Below are positions 37,291 to 49,499 of a DNA stretch of 64,000 bases, piece by piece. Within the stretch, counting starts at the first letter, position 1. The number at the start of each line of letters is the position of its first letter. A program made the translations under genes and the position numbers. Origin of the DNA: Rallus limicola (lineage: Eukaryota; Chordata; Aves; Gruiformes; Rallidae); contig JAKCOZ010000005.1 in NCBI GenBank assembly GCA_022605955.1, forward strand, positions 29,569,450 to 29,633,449, in the 5' to 3' direction. A model generated the notes under the pieces. That model searched no databases. It saw only the letters and a program-made list of their open reading frames with translations, and was not told the origin of the DNA.

Positions 37291-40200
37291 CATTTAAAAG
37301 ACTTTACTCCTAAAGTAATTTTTGCATATGTGTGTGTTCTGTGATAATATTAAGTAAACAAAATGAGAAGACATTAAAAACTCCATATCACATTTTTAAG
37401 TTGAGACTACATAGCCCCAAATAGTTAAACTACAAAAGTCATGGTCACTTATTTTTTAATGTATTATTTTTATCAAGAATTTCACCACTATCCTTCAATT
37501 TAGAAACATATGACATTTGGCTAAGATTATATTTCAGTTAAAAGAAAAGTCAGTTTATACATATTCAAAAAGATAAGCTTCCTGATACTGCTCTGCAATA
37601 TAGGATATACTGATGCTTTTGCTCAAATAGTTCACTGGCTATAGGTTTATTTTACTAAACTGAGTATACAGAACAGAGGGAAGAAGCAGATTCGCATGCA
37701 AGAAGTCTGATATTTAGTAACCACAGTTATTCTGAGACAATTTATAATGTAACATAATTCATCTCCTGCCTGACTCCAATACTGTGTGCACTCAAATAGA
37801 TATAGTGCACATTTGTGAGCTTCCTCTTACTTATACCTTTCAAATCAATCACCCTAGTGAATATGTGGAACCAGCATCTAAACTTCTCTTTTTAAATATT
37901 TCATTGGAGTGTAAAATAAAACCAAAATATGTTGAAAAAACCTGTTTGAATATGAATTACACCTACAACAAATTTTCATTACATGGAGTTGAAGTGTGGC
38001 ATAAAAAAATACCTGAGCATTAGATATTCATAAAATATCACCACTAGTCATTCACATAACCTATGACATTTCATGAAAGGCTGCCTACAAGAGGCACAGA
38101 CAGGCAGGTGCCAAAAAAAGCCATGCAAAAGTGATAATTCCAGAAACCCTTTTTGTAATGTTAATGTTAAAAGGGAGATAACACATTGCCTTGACTTAAT
38201 AAATCTCAATATTACTACAGTCCTTTAATATTCAGCCTTCAAACTTAAAAATTTACCTGTTCTGCAGAGATGGACTGATATATTAAATTTACAATATTGA
38301 AACTCTTTAAAGTCCCCAAACTGCATAAAAAACCCAAGCTCGATTAAAACTTTATTCTTGCTTGTCCTAAATTCTGTAATAGTAAGTGCACCAATCACTG
38401 TATTTCATCTCAGCTGACACCCATACCTCAAGGTGACTTCAGGCAGAAGCAAAATAGACAGTTGCCTAGAGCATAAACTGATGAATATTTAAAATTCAAA
38501 ACTTTAAGTTAAATAAAGAGTCTCAGAAATGCAGTTGCGGTTTAGAAATGCAGAGTCCAGCCCATGCTGGCATAGTGACACGTTTGTTCCCATCTTCCCT
38601 CAGTGTTTCAGTGTACTGAACCAAGACACTGTGATGTACTAAGGGGTGAGCAGGCACAGCACCCTTCCTGCGTTCTTTGCACTTATTTGTGCCAGTCTCC
38701 CACCAGAAGACACATTCAAAATCCTACCCCAGTAAAGGAAGAGAGCTGGGACTACAGTATCAGTGCATTCCCCTTTTCTTCCTGTTATGCCAACAGCAAT
38801 GCCACTCTATGTTTTTGCACTTGGGAACCTGTATTCATTAGTGCTATTTTCACAAGAGTGGAATAAAATATAAACCAAGGTAGATAACACAGTGAAGTGA
38901 GGGTCAGGATCAACCATTACTAGTGCTGCAATGCTTGCCTCAACCCCACAAGCATTTACAGAAGACATGGAGTTCTAATGCCACAAAAAACCCTGCCAAC
39001 TAAATAAAACAAACATTGCAGTATTCATCTGCATGATAGAAAAAACTCTGTTTATAATAACATTAGGAAGAATAATCCATTCTGATATGACCCACAGATT
39101 TTTTTAAAATTATTTTTCATTCTGAAAGCTGTCTCATCTATATATATTGGAAAATAATTTTATGTATTTATATATTTCATGTTCTACATCACATTTACTT
39201 ACAGCAAACCATATACAGATAATGTATATAAGGTACACAGGCTGGTCTCAGAATGGAGGTTCACACATAAGTTGATTAACTCCCGCCAAACAGAAATCAC
39301 AAAATTCAGGATTTCTAAGTTATAAATGTAAAAAATGCATCAACATTGCAGACACAGAGCTTTAAATACCTGGACTTCTTAGAGGTACTACTGCTGATAC
39401 ATAAGACCCCAGAGGTGGTTGGATGATTAAATTACCAAAATCAAGCCTCCACCTTCTCTCTTGCTCCTTTTTGCCTCTAAAGTACATCAGCATATCTAGA
39501 AATGAAAGCAAGAACCAAAGTTACAGGACTAGAAGAAAGTTCCAGAGCTTAGCCTAGCTTTCTTTCCTCTGCAAGTAAAACTCATGTGAGAAAGCTGTTT
39601 AGGACCCGCCAGTCTCTTTTGCCTCACATGACCAGAAAAGTAGGTTGTTAGCGGATATTTTTTTATAGTACTTCACTACAGTCTTTCACATTAATATCAA
39701 AAACTAGAAGTAATGAAGATGACAGAAATAGTATGTTTAAAGAATTACAATGGAAAGTATGATCAGTATGAAAACACTATTCTCCTACACTAACATGTGC
39801 CTAAATATTTCAAAGTAAAAGCAGACCAAGAAAGCCATTTTAAAACAGGCCCTTCTGTGCCAGAACAAGCAAAGCAGGCTGGAATCAACCTGTAACAGAT
39901 GTTTTGCCAGAGTCAAAAAACACATTTGAACTACAGATGTTGATTTCTGTTTCAAATCTGCAATCCCTCATATACCTGAATGAGCTCTAAGTGAGTGAAA
40001 TGAAATCTTCTGCTTCCATAAGTATCAGTTGGAGTCATCTCTTATCCCTGCCAATCACAACTCACTCTCTGAAGTTCATTGATCTTTAATGAATTGGCAT
40101 TCCATAAAATGCCTAGAGTTTTCAAAGTATTCCCAGATCAGACCAGATGATATGGTCAAATGAAAACTTCTGTAGTATATTTCCACATAGTACATCACTG

Positions 40201-40439
40201 AATTTCAAGTTGGTTACCACTAACAAATATAAAGAGTCAAACACAAATCCAAGCTCCTGCTGCCAGTCTTTCTGTTAATTAAGTGCCTAGACTAAAAGAT
40301 ATTTGCTGCATCAACCCCTTGCTATCAAATTTTCCTCCCCCTTCATAAACAGAAAAGAATAATAACATAAATAAATTAATGGAGGGGGAAGAGAAGGAGA
40401 GGTGAGGTGGAGAAGGAGAGATGAATTTGACATTCCGTA
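37291..40439. other. No gene seen; A+T-rich DNA
   Basis: Nothing coding recognised. A patch at 38540-38870 is less A+T-rich, with a splice-acceptor-like TTCCCATCTTCCCTCAG ending at 38603 and an 87-codon Cys-containing frame, but no domain is recognisable and no donor supports it. Confidence 0.4.
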
Positions 40440-40610
40440 ATTCCATTTTATATCCTGCTGACTCCAGTTGGATGATTGCTATTTTCTGATTGGGCAACTG
40501 GTAGTTCCCTAGCAACAGGTTAATTGATTGCAGCTGTAAATCCACCTAGCTCAACTCAGCCCTCTCCCTCGCTTATAAGTGCATTCACACAGTCTGCCAG
40601 GTAAAAGAGA
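40440..40610 (+). promoter_or_regulatory. Candidate promoter/enhancer with RFX, NF-Y and TATA-like sites
   Basis: Within 120 bases: an inverted CCAAT box (ATTGG, 40489-40493), an RFX X-box-like GTTCCCTAGCAAC (40504-40516, one base from the common GTTGCCTAGCAAC form), AGGTTAATTGATTG, an E-box CAGCTG (40531-40536), and a TATA-like CTTATAAGT (40572-40580). A donor-like CCAG/GTAAAAG lies at the 40600/40601 junction. X-box plus CCAAT is a known pairing at RFX/NF-Y promoters. The sites are seen; that they act together is inference. Confidence 0.3.
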
Positions 40611-41503
40611 ATGGACAGAAATCTAAAGAACAAATCAAAAATGAGGTGGGGGGAAGGGGTGTGATAGTGATTTAGTAAAGAAATGGTTTCAAATTTCAGC
40701 AAAAAAAATAATACAATGTAATGACTTAAAATCCCTTTAAAAACTTATTTGAGCATGCTCTTAGTCATTCCTTTAACATTTCTCATTTAATGAAGAGATC
40801 AATAAATCTTTCCATTCACTATCATATTAATTTAAATGGATTTATTTGGATTTCATATCTAAGACTTTACCTACCTAGTAGAGTTGAAAACCGTCATGAA
40901 AAAAAGAAACTTGCAGGTAGAATGCTTAGTATTGTTCATGAAGTAGTTCCAAGGGCTCCTTGCTTCATATATCAGCAGTTTCTACATGATTATCAAATTA
41001 TTGAGCAAGAATTGGGAATTTTTGTACCATTTGTTTTAGACCTAGCTATATTTTATATGTAATGTCAAATGGATGTATTTTCAGTACCAAAATATGAAAA
41101 AGATATGAAAAAAGGACTCAGACAGTTCTCCAGGCCTTAAATCCCTGCTGAACTCAAATGCATAAACTCTCAAGACACTCTAGTTTCTGACTTAAGCACT
41201 TGAAAGACCTAACAGAAACAAGGATCAAGTGCATGTTTTAAGTAAATTGTGAGAATTTAAGTTCATATGAAAGGGCAGTGAGCATAAATTGAGAGGAAGA
41301 GAGTGGCTCTAGGCTTAACAGGGAAGAAGACAACACTTCTAAGGAAGGAATGCATTGGGCTTCACTTCCCTTATTCTGGAAGTACTGAGTCTCTGCAGCA
41401 ATAGGACTGTGAAATTTGTGATTTCTCCTATCTAGAGAAAAAGGAATGATTTGTCATTTTCCTGGTCTTGAATAGGTGAGGTCAATGCATGGTATTCTCT
41501 TAC

Positions 41504-41705
41504 ATGGCTACTTTTAATCTGAATGCATGGCCCTCCACTTTCCCTTTCTCCTTCCAGTAGTAAATATGTTCCTTTCCCATGTTGTTACTGCCAACAGGCA
41601 AACCTACATCCTCCACAACAATGCCAGAGTCATCATGGTATTCTGCTTCAGGCAGAATCAGGATGTCTTTATCTTTTCTGTTGAAGCTATTCAAACTTTT
41701 CTGGT
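41504..41705 (-). other. Candidate coding exon, unknown protein (weak)
   Basis: On the minus strand, a 202-base segment is open throughout and flanked by a good acceptor (CTGATCTTTTTTGCAG before 41705) and a plausible donor (CAT/GTAAGAG after 41504). It would start with two bases of a split codon and end with two. The translation is hydrophilic and not low-complexity, with acidic AEYHDDSGIVVEDVG and basic EHIYYWKEKGK stretches. I do not recognise the protein. The opposite strand is also open here (41527-41910), so chance absence of stops is a serious alternative. No neighbouring exon was found. Confidence 0.2.
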
Positions 41706-44300
41706 CTGCAAAAAAGATCAGAGATTACCTGAGCCAGCAAAGCAGGTTGTGACTGTACTTAATGGATTTTCTATACAGATGAACAGAAATGGGAGAGGTA
41801 GGTTTTGTTTTCTTCCAGTTACATCAATATTTTATCGAACAACTTTTCATGTAAAATGTATGAACAGGTCTGTGAACATGGAATTCAACCCTGCTCACTT
41901 ATATTCATAGCTATTGGGCTCCAAGTCAGGCAGTGCATACTAAATGTCTGCTCACCCTTTGTGAAGGACTTAGCTATCTGTAGAAAACTTAGAAACTTAA
42001 CTCTGCAATGAAGAATACATTTTGAAAATTTTGGCTTAGTGGGATCTAACATATAAGTGCCTCTTAGATCTCTTCTTAAGATATTAATTTCTGAAATACT
42101 CTGAACTGGAAGAAATTGCAACTTTGTAGTTAATTGTAAAACCCATTCTAGTGTTTTTAATTAACTGAAGAACTACTAGTCCTGGGTATTTCTTCTGAAA
42201 ACCAGTTTAGCCATCACATGTGAAAAATATTTAACTGGATTTTTTTTCCCAGGTGTGAGAAATATGTATAAAAGATGAATGTAACAGCTTGATAATGCTA
42301 AGCATCTGAAAACCATTCAGTAAAGTTTTCACTCTAATTTCAGGAAACTGTTTAAATCTCTGTCTCCTACCTGCCATGTCCTATCATATTCTTTCCATGC
42401 TGTTATTAACCAACTAGATAGCATTTTAAACAAGGTCATTGATATTCACTAGATGTGGCATAAAAGTGACTTACCTTGGATATTCATTCTCTTCTTTTAA
42501 AAATAGTGTATTTCCTGTGGGAAACTGCTAGCATGATCTCTGAAGTAAACGTTGTCAACACAAATCATAAAGTTATTTTCAAACATTTATGTTAGCAGCT
42601 TGGCAAAGAAGAGCATATTACAATCACATTGTAGCAAACAAATATAAATCCATAGTATGGATTAAAAATGTATGAAAATAACAAATGGTCAAGACTGGAT
42701 TCAATGTAATGTATGCTGAAAGTGTATAATTTGAGCATAGAAGACAAATTTAGGATATAAATATCATAGGAGTAACTAAAGAGGAACCTATATAGATTGC
42801 CTAACTTAATTTAAAATATATAAGATACACATGGGGAGAAAGAGTAGCCAGACGTATCATTTTCTATTTCACCTAGTAACAAGGTTTTCTTTTAAACAGG
42901 CCTTATTATAAAAGACATGTTCTTTTTGTTCTAACACCAACATCACACTCAAATGAACTCATTTTTATTACTGTCAATTATGTAAATTGAAAATGAAGAA
43001 TAATTATATTGACGTTATAGGAAGACTAGCAGTTAGAGGTAGTTTTCTGGAATATTAAGTGTTCTGCATCTTTCTCCCCAAAATTTGAGTCTTAGGTTAA
43101 ATATTTGTGTTCCATACTTTGGCATTTAGCAGCCTGACACAAATTTTCCAAAAAGCATATTTCATCTTGCAATGAAATTTGGAGCAGAATGTTTACTGAT
43201 AAGAACATTTCACAAATGGAAAAATGAGCTCCGTTATTTTCTCTGAGGAAGGAAGAATTTCTCTTCTGCTGCACATAGGATCTGAAGACATTTCAACTGA
43301 CTAGAGTTGAAATAAGCATCAAGTGTAACTTGGATGAGCATATACATATTAGATAAATAAAAACCTGTGCTGCTTTATGAGTGTCACATTTGTCATACAG
43401 AGCAAAGATATTTGCTCCTGCACCATCCAAGCCCATGCCCTTTATGAGCATCACACTGCTAATCCATACTCAATTTTGGGTGTCCTGAAGACTAAAAGTC
43501 TTCCAAGCTGTATAGTTACATATCCATCTACCTCCTATTTTGTATCAATTAATTTAATTTCTCCTTACTAAACATATGTTTGTATTTGTCAGAATCAAAT
43601 TCCATCCACTTGATTCTGGACCATTTATCTTTTTATCAATATCTTTTTTTAATTTTAAGCCTTTCCACCAAAGTGTTTGCAACACTTTACAATGTGGTGT
43701 CATCTACAATTTCTATGGGAGAAGTCTAGTGCATACTATAGATTTCTCATGGAAAAAATTCCTATTACTGTATGTCAGGCTTAAGACAAAATCCTTGGGG
43801 CTGCATCTTACCAGTGATAGTGTCCTAACCTCTGTGCTATTATGCTAGTCATGAAACATTACACATTCTGTCTCTCTAGGCCAATCAAACTTGTAACTGT
43901 TTTGTGCAAAGCAGAAAAATGCCAACAGGATTTAAACATGAGCCACACAGAACAGGCCTCTACTGAACAAATTCTTAGAGAGTTAATCTCTGTATTTTGT
44001 AGGATAAATTATTAATTTCTGATGATTTGGAAGGCTGGTGAACTTGCCATACAGCTATTTCAGTGCTTTTAAACTAAGCTGCTGTTGGAACTTTGACTGA
44101 TGCAATGATATTTGCCTGATTATTGTCATCTTCTGTTTCCATTTTTGTTAGAACTTTAAGCCAAATGGTCCATCTGGCATTTTCTCTCGCTTGTCATTTT
44201 ACAAGGTATAAAAATATAGTATATTTTAAAATTCTAAATCATTGGTTTTGTTTAGTCACATGAGAACTGAACATAAGAACACAAAGGCTTTTACAGTATA
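41706..44300. other. No gene seen; A+T-rich DNA
   Basis: Apart from the continuation of the plus-strand open frame to 41910, which has no known domain, there is only ordinary A+T-rich sequence. Open frames at 43377-43571 and 43576-43848 lack domains. Confidence 0.4.
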
Positions 44301-44350
44301 GGAGGGAAGGAAGGAGGGACGGAGGGACGGAGGGACGGAGGGAGGGAGGG
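44301..44350 (+). repeat. (GGAG/GGAC)n tract with G-quadruplex pattern
   Basis: GGAGGGAAGGAAGGAGGGAC, then GGAGGGAC units and GGAGGGAGGGAGGG before an A8 run. The 8-base unit GGAGGGAC occurs three times and contributes CpG sites. Five or more GGG blocks separated by one to five bases satisfy the usual quadruplex pattern on the plus strand. Confidence 0.9.
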
Positions 44351-47300
44351 AAAAAAAATGCACCCTCCTTAACTAAGTCTGAGATCGGCATCTGTACTAT
44401 ATTTCAGTAACTTTCTGACCGCCTACTGACAATAATGGTGAGGGAGGAGCAGCGTACTGGCCTAGAACATAAATGAATGTTTTACAGAATCACCTCTATA
44501 TCATCTCTTGAAATATTCAGATAGGACAGGGGATTTAGCCACATGCCTTCCATAGGATGAGCATGTGTATTGTGTGTAGGAAAGAAATACAGAAACAGAG
44601 AAAATGTTAAAGTCTGTCTTTGTATGGTCTTCTGTTTGCATTCCGCCTGTTTAAAAAAAAAAAAAAAGAGATAAAAAGACAATAACTGCAAAATGTGTTC
44701 AACAGACTGCTGAACACCTCCACGAGCACAATCAACATGAGCTGAGAGAGACTCACTTTACTTCATGAATACATTTACATTATGTCATGTGAAATTACTG
44801 AGCAGCTGTTAGAGAAAAAAGAAAACATGATCAGTATTCTTGCAGAGGGACTTACTGGGGACCAATCATCAAATACGCATGGCAAATAGAAATGGCAGTC
44901 TGAAAAGGTGATAAGCAATCAAGTACAGACTAAAGTGAGACACTGTGACCTTACATTCAGCATGAGTACTAAATTAACGTATCTGTGCAGTGTACTAGAA
45001 AATTAAGAGGACAATAAGGACAAAGTATATTTAAGACCAGCTATGGGCTTCACAAATCTGAAATATCTAATCTAGTCTAATTACAGTCTATTTTACATCC
45101 TACATTCCAAGCCTTGGCCACCTAATCTTTTCACCAGCAACCAGAAGTTCACAGCTACATTTACAGACTTGACCTATACTGATTAAGCAGGCATATTTTG
45201 TGTTTATGGGACATGGCATAGTCATGAAGTAGGGTAAGCTGAGGACAGACAAATGACTCAGAAAATGGGCTCAATTAACTTGTCTTCATCCATTATGCAG
45301 TGTTCGGGTTGGTTTTTTTTCCAGCAGAAGGCATTCCCCTCTGACCTGTAAGAGATTTCTGTGAAGCATGTAAAAGTACAAAATTCAAACCAGAAAGTTA
45401 TTCGGGGAAACTCATTTCTGAGCTCCACAAGTCCTCCTATGCCATGAGGACAAACCAGAAGCTATCTGTTACATGGGTGGTCTGCGTGAGAGGGCTCCCA
45501 GAAACATGCTAAAACTCTGGCACAAATTAAAAGAGACATTTGAATTGATCTTCCTTGTTTCAGAGGAAGTTTAGCACCTCCCAAAATTATATTAATTTAT
45601 CCCAGATGGATAGATATTACCATTAGGGCTCATAAAGTAACTTCTGAAGAGCAAGCTTTTCTCTTTTCCATCTAGCACATTGCCCCAGGCATTAACTAAA
45701 CAAAATAGAACAATCCTTGCAGATACTTCCCTCAGAGGTCTTTATCCCTGATTAGTCTAAATAGCATGCTGATCTGAATTAGACTACTAGCATATTTTAT
45801 ATGAATTGCAAGAACTGAAAGTTAATATTTCGTACAGGTAAACTCTATAATTTTGCTTGGCCAGGAGATCAGGAGAGAAACTTCTTGAAAAATGAATATC
45901 AAATTAGCAGATTCAGCAGCCCTTCGCTGTTCCTCTGGAAATATATATGCACCTAAGGCTTATACTGGACACATTTCTACTTCAGTAAATGTCAGAAAGG
46001 ACATTACAATCATCTGCAGTCTTTGGGTAAATGCAAAGAAATCTTGAAGTCATATAAAACACAACTGTAAAATCCATCAAAAAATCTTATAAATCTTCCA
46101 GATAGGATGGTACAGTTTATTATTGCTGGCATTGTTAAGCAATATGATATACAATTATAATCATTTACCCAGAAGAAAGACTATTTCCAGGCACAGATAA
46201 CTGCAGGTTTCCATAGAGAAATTGAATGTAAGGAGAAAAAAAGACAGAGGGCACTTATCTAGATTTCTGTATGTTCCAGACACATCCACAGAAGCACTGG
46301 ATGCAGGTTATGCAGATATAAGGTGTATCTGAGTGGCTTAGGATGTTTCACACTCATGGCACATATGCTACATCATAGATTCTTCCATGACTCTCTGGGA
46401 ACAATTAAACTAATGGGAACAGTAACCTCTCTCCTAAGATGACATAAAGAATCAGCAAAAAATTACCTACTTTTGTGATTTATTAGGAAAGTCTTATAAG
46501 CCTATGGAGGTAAGTTAGAGACTTCATGTTGTGCATATTAAAACAAGGTTAAAAATGTGTAGGTAGGGCAAAAAAGGTAATGGAAACTGCTTTACAGTGA
46601 AGAGAACTTGTCAGTCTTTGGTCAGATGTTAGCACAGGCTAATCAAAGTAACCCCATTTATTTTATTGGACTTACACCGGTTCATAGAAGTGAACAGCTG
46701 TTCTCACATTACCATTTTCAACTTGTAATACTTTGCATCTACATATCTTTTGTTTGTCCATAATGTTATCTTTTTCATGCATTCTTAAGAAGAATGAACA
46801 AATGTACAATAGCCTTGATGTTTCTGCTCAGTATGTAGGTACCTAATTTGATGTGTGCTAAGAGGTAATATTTGTCCATATTTGCACTGGAGTACAAAAG
46901 AAAAGAGAAACCTATTAGGTATAATTCAAGGGTTTACATTATTAAAGCTCTAGATAGGAATATTCTGCTGTGGCAACAACCAGAGCCCTCCCAAACACTT
47001 TCTCCTGCATAGTTTAAAGCAAATATACAAGTTGTGAATATTAACGTTTCTCTCTAGAACTGAAAGCTATAGCTATAAGATATCCATTTCTTTCGTTTTC
47101 TTTTGCATGCTTCCAACTTTCTTATAGCTTATGCTATAATAAAATATATTTGGCTAAGAAATTTCATCCACCCACCCACCCCTTTTTGGTACATAGTGCA
47201 TGCAGTTCACACAACTCAAAGTTTTCAACAGAGAGCCATGAACAAATTATGAAAATTATGCTGCTGCCAAGTGTAGGAGCATTACTGGTACTTGCTTCCA

Positions 47301-48440
47301 TTCTCAAGTCACACTATAGAAATATGATTTAATGCCTATAATAGCAGTATCATTTTAGTGATAAAGGTCAACAAATAGCAATCAGAAGTTTATGGAGGAA
47401 GTTTTTTATACTGGGTTAACTATACCAGGTGAAGAAACAAAATCAAATCAACTGCTGAACATGTCAGTTCTTCTTCTGGTCTTCTTAAACCACAGTACAT
47501 TTCAAGCATACTTATTCAGAATGTCATTAACTGTTGGGCCAAGCAAGCATGCAACCTCTTTCTCACAGGGGCTTGAAGTTACTCCTCATATTCCACAAAA
47601 ATCTCAGAGTGAGAACAGAATATCAGAATTTCTATTTTCCATTAGTGAACTGCTAAAGAAAGAAAACACAAAAGAAAATACATAAATTGAGGTACAGGAA
47701 AAGAACTTTACTCATTTTTTTTTCAGTGCTTTGATTTTGTCCTCTCACTACTTGCTTCACTGCTTTAACAAAAGGGCAAACAGAAGTAGCATTGCACATG
47801 CACACTCACCCCTACAGACATTTTCACCATTTATTGTGACCATGTACGTGGCTCTCAGGCTAAATGATAAGCAGGATGCCCCTTGCCTTCATAATATAAG
47901 GGATATAATGAAAGAGCTTTTAGTATAATGAACTGTCCTGTACCAGAGAAATGGCTCATTCTTTTAGATGCATTATCTTCCACAGCAGTATCTAATGAAC
48001 AAAATTGTTCGAGTGGATGGAAGTCAAATTGCATGGATAAGAGGTCTTTTTATATGTATACCTGGCAAACAAATACCCTGTTATGGGTTTGTAATCATTC
48101 TATGATCATATAACTAGAATGCATCCCTGGAATATTATTCCAAAATGTTGTGCAAATGGATTATTAACCTTTTTTTTTTCCCCAGAGTAAATTCTTCTTT
48201 ATCTGAGGGAAATAAATACATAGGTCCCAATAACTGATTTGATTTTGAATCTATTTTTTGTATAAGCTGTAAAATTACTGCTTATGACAGAAAGCTCATC
48301 ACATATTGCCTGTGAATATGCAGGAAAATGCAAATGTACCTTTACTTCATCTATATTCTCTTTGCAAATCAAACAAATCAGGATGTTAGTATCTTTCTTC
48401 AGAGCTAGGAAAAAAAGCCACAATTATGTCAGGAGTTATC
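44351..48440. other. No gene seen; A+T-rich DNA
   Basis: No repeat or exon recognised, apart from an A15 run (44653-44667) and a C-rich (CCCA)n patch near 47168-47182. The 98-codon frame at 47392-47685 has no recognisable domain and no splice context. Confidence 0.4.
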
Positions 48441-48880
48441 CAATTCACAAATCGTTTTGGGTTGCAAGGGACCTCAAAGACCATCTAGTTCCAAACCCCT
48501 GCCATGGGCAAGGTCACGCTTTATTAGACACAGGCCCAAAGACCCATCCAACCTGGACTTGAACACTGCAGGCACAGCTTCGTTGGGCAGCCTGTTCCAG
48601 TGCCTCCCCATCCTCACTGTAAAGAATTGCTTCCTTATGTTCAACCTGAATCTACTCTCATTCACTTTAAAATTGTTTATCCTTATCCTGCCACTACAGC
48701 CCCCTTTATATATTGAAATATCACAATAAGTTCTCTCCTGAGCCTTCTTGTCTCCAGGATGAACAACCCCAACTTTCTCAGCTTTTCTTCACGGGAGAGT
48801 TGTTCCAGCCCTCTGACCATTTTTGTGGCCATCCTCTGGACCTGCTGTATCAGGTGTCTTTCTTGCTCTGGGGGAGGAGC
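48441..48880 (-). mobile_element. CR1 LINE 3' part, minus strand (about 440 bases)
   Basis: On the plus strand this reads as the reverse of CR1: TTGGGTTGCAAGGGACCTCA, AAGACCATCTAGTTCCAAAC, CCCTGCCATGGGCAAGG, GGGCAGCCTGTTCCAGTGCC, CACTGTAAAGAATTGCTTCC, CTCCTGAGCCTTCTTGTCTC, GGTTCTTCACGG-like sequence and CCATCCTCTGGACCTGCTGT, ending in CTTTCTTGCTCTGGGGGAGG. It covers the 3' UTR and ORF2 end of a 5'-truncated copy. It faces the CR1 copy at 49500-50247 across about 620 bases. Confidence 0.95.
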
Positions 48881-49499
48881 TTAAAGTTATAGTAACCAAA
48901 CAATACATATTTGGATTTAAAAATACATTATACAATTATTTTTTCAGAGAGAAAACCTGGTATTTTAAATTGAAATGTAAAAGTTCATTCAGCATTTACA
49001 AAACAAGCAACGTTTATGTTCCTCAGTTGTTCAGATATTCTCAGAAAAGTCTGCATGCAGAGTGTTGAGCTCCATCCGAAATATGCCATATGCTAAAAAG
49101 ATCTAGTCTGTGATTTTGGATGCAGTCTTCAGTTTGACCTAGAGTTCCCAGTAAAGTATCACTGTCACTATCAATAATACAAAGCTGTCCTTGAGTTCCC
49201 ACATAAAAACATACCCCTGAAAGTTTCTTTCTGAGATCCCTGAAAGGCTACCTGATCTGCCACCTACCTTGTTGGAAAAGGAGTAGTATGTGTGGTGTAT
49301 GGTCTTTTTCCTCAAACATCACATTGCTGAAGCTTTCTTGGGGCAAGAAGAAAAGAACAAAATATTTCTCCAGAGATTACACAATTAAGTCTTTGCTGTT
49401 ATAGATGGGATGGAAAATCTGGAAAAATATTACCCTAAACAAAAATTGCAAGGAATAAATATACATCAACTTAAAAACTAAAACTAAAACATAACCTTC
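48881..49499. other. Spacer between two CR1 copies; no gene seen
   Basis: A+T-rich sequence between inverted CR1 elements. No coding or repeat signature recognised. Confidence 0.5.

Noticed and set aside
38603..38866. 87-codon Cys-containing frame after a good acceptor-like sequence
   Set aside because: No donor before the stop and no recognisable Cys pattern. A terminal exon cannot be excluded but is not supported.
47392..47685. 98-codon plus-strand frame
   Set aside because: No known domain or splice sites. Low-complexity Lys/Glu end.
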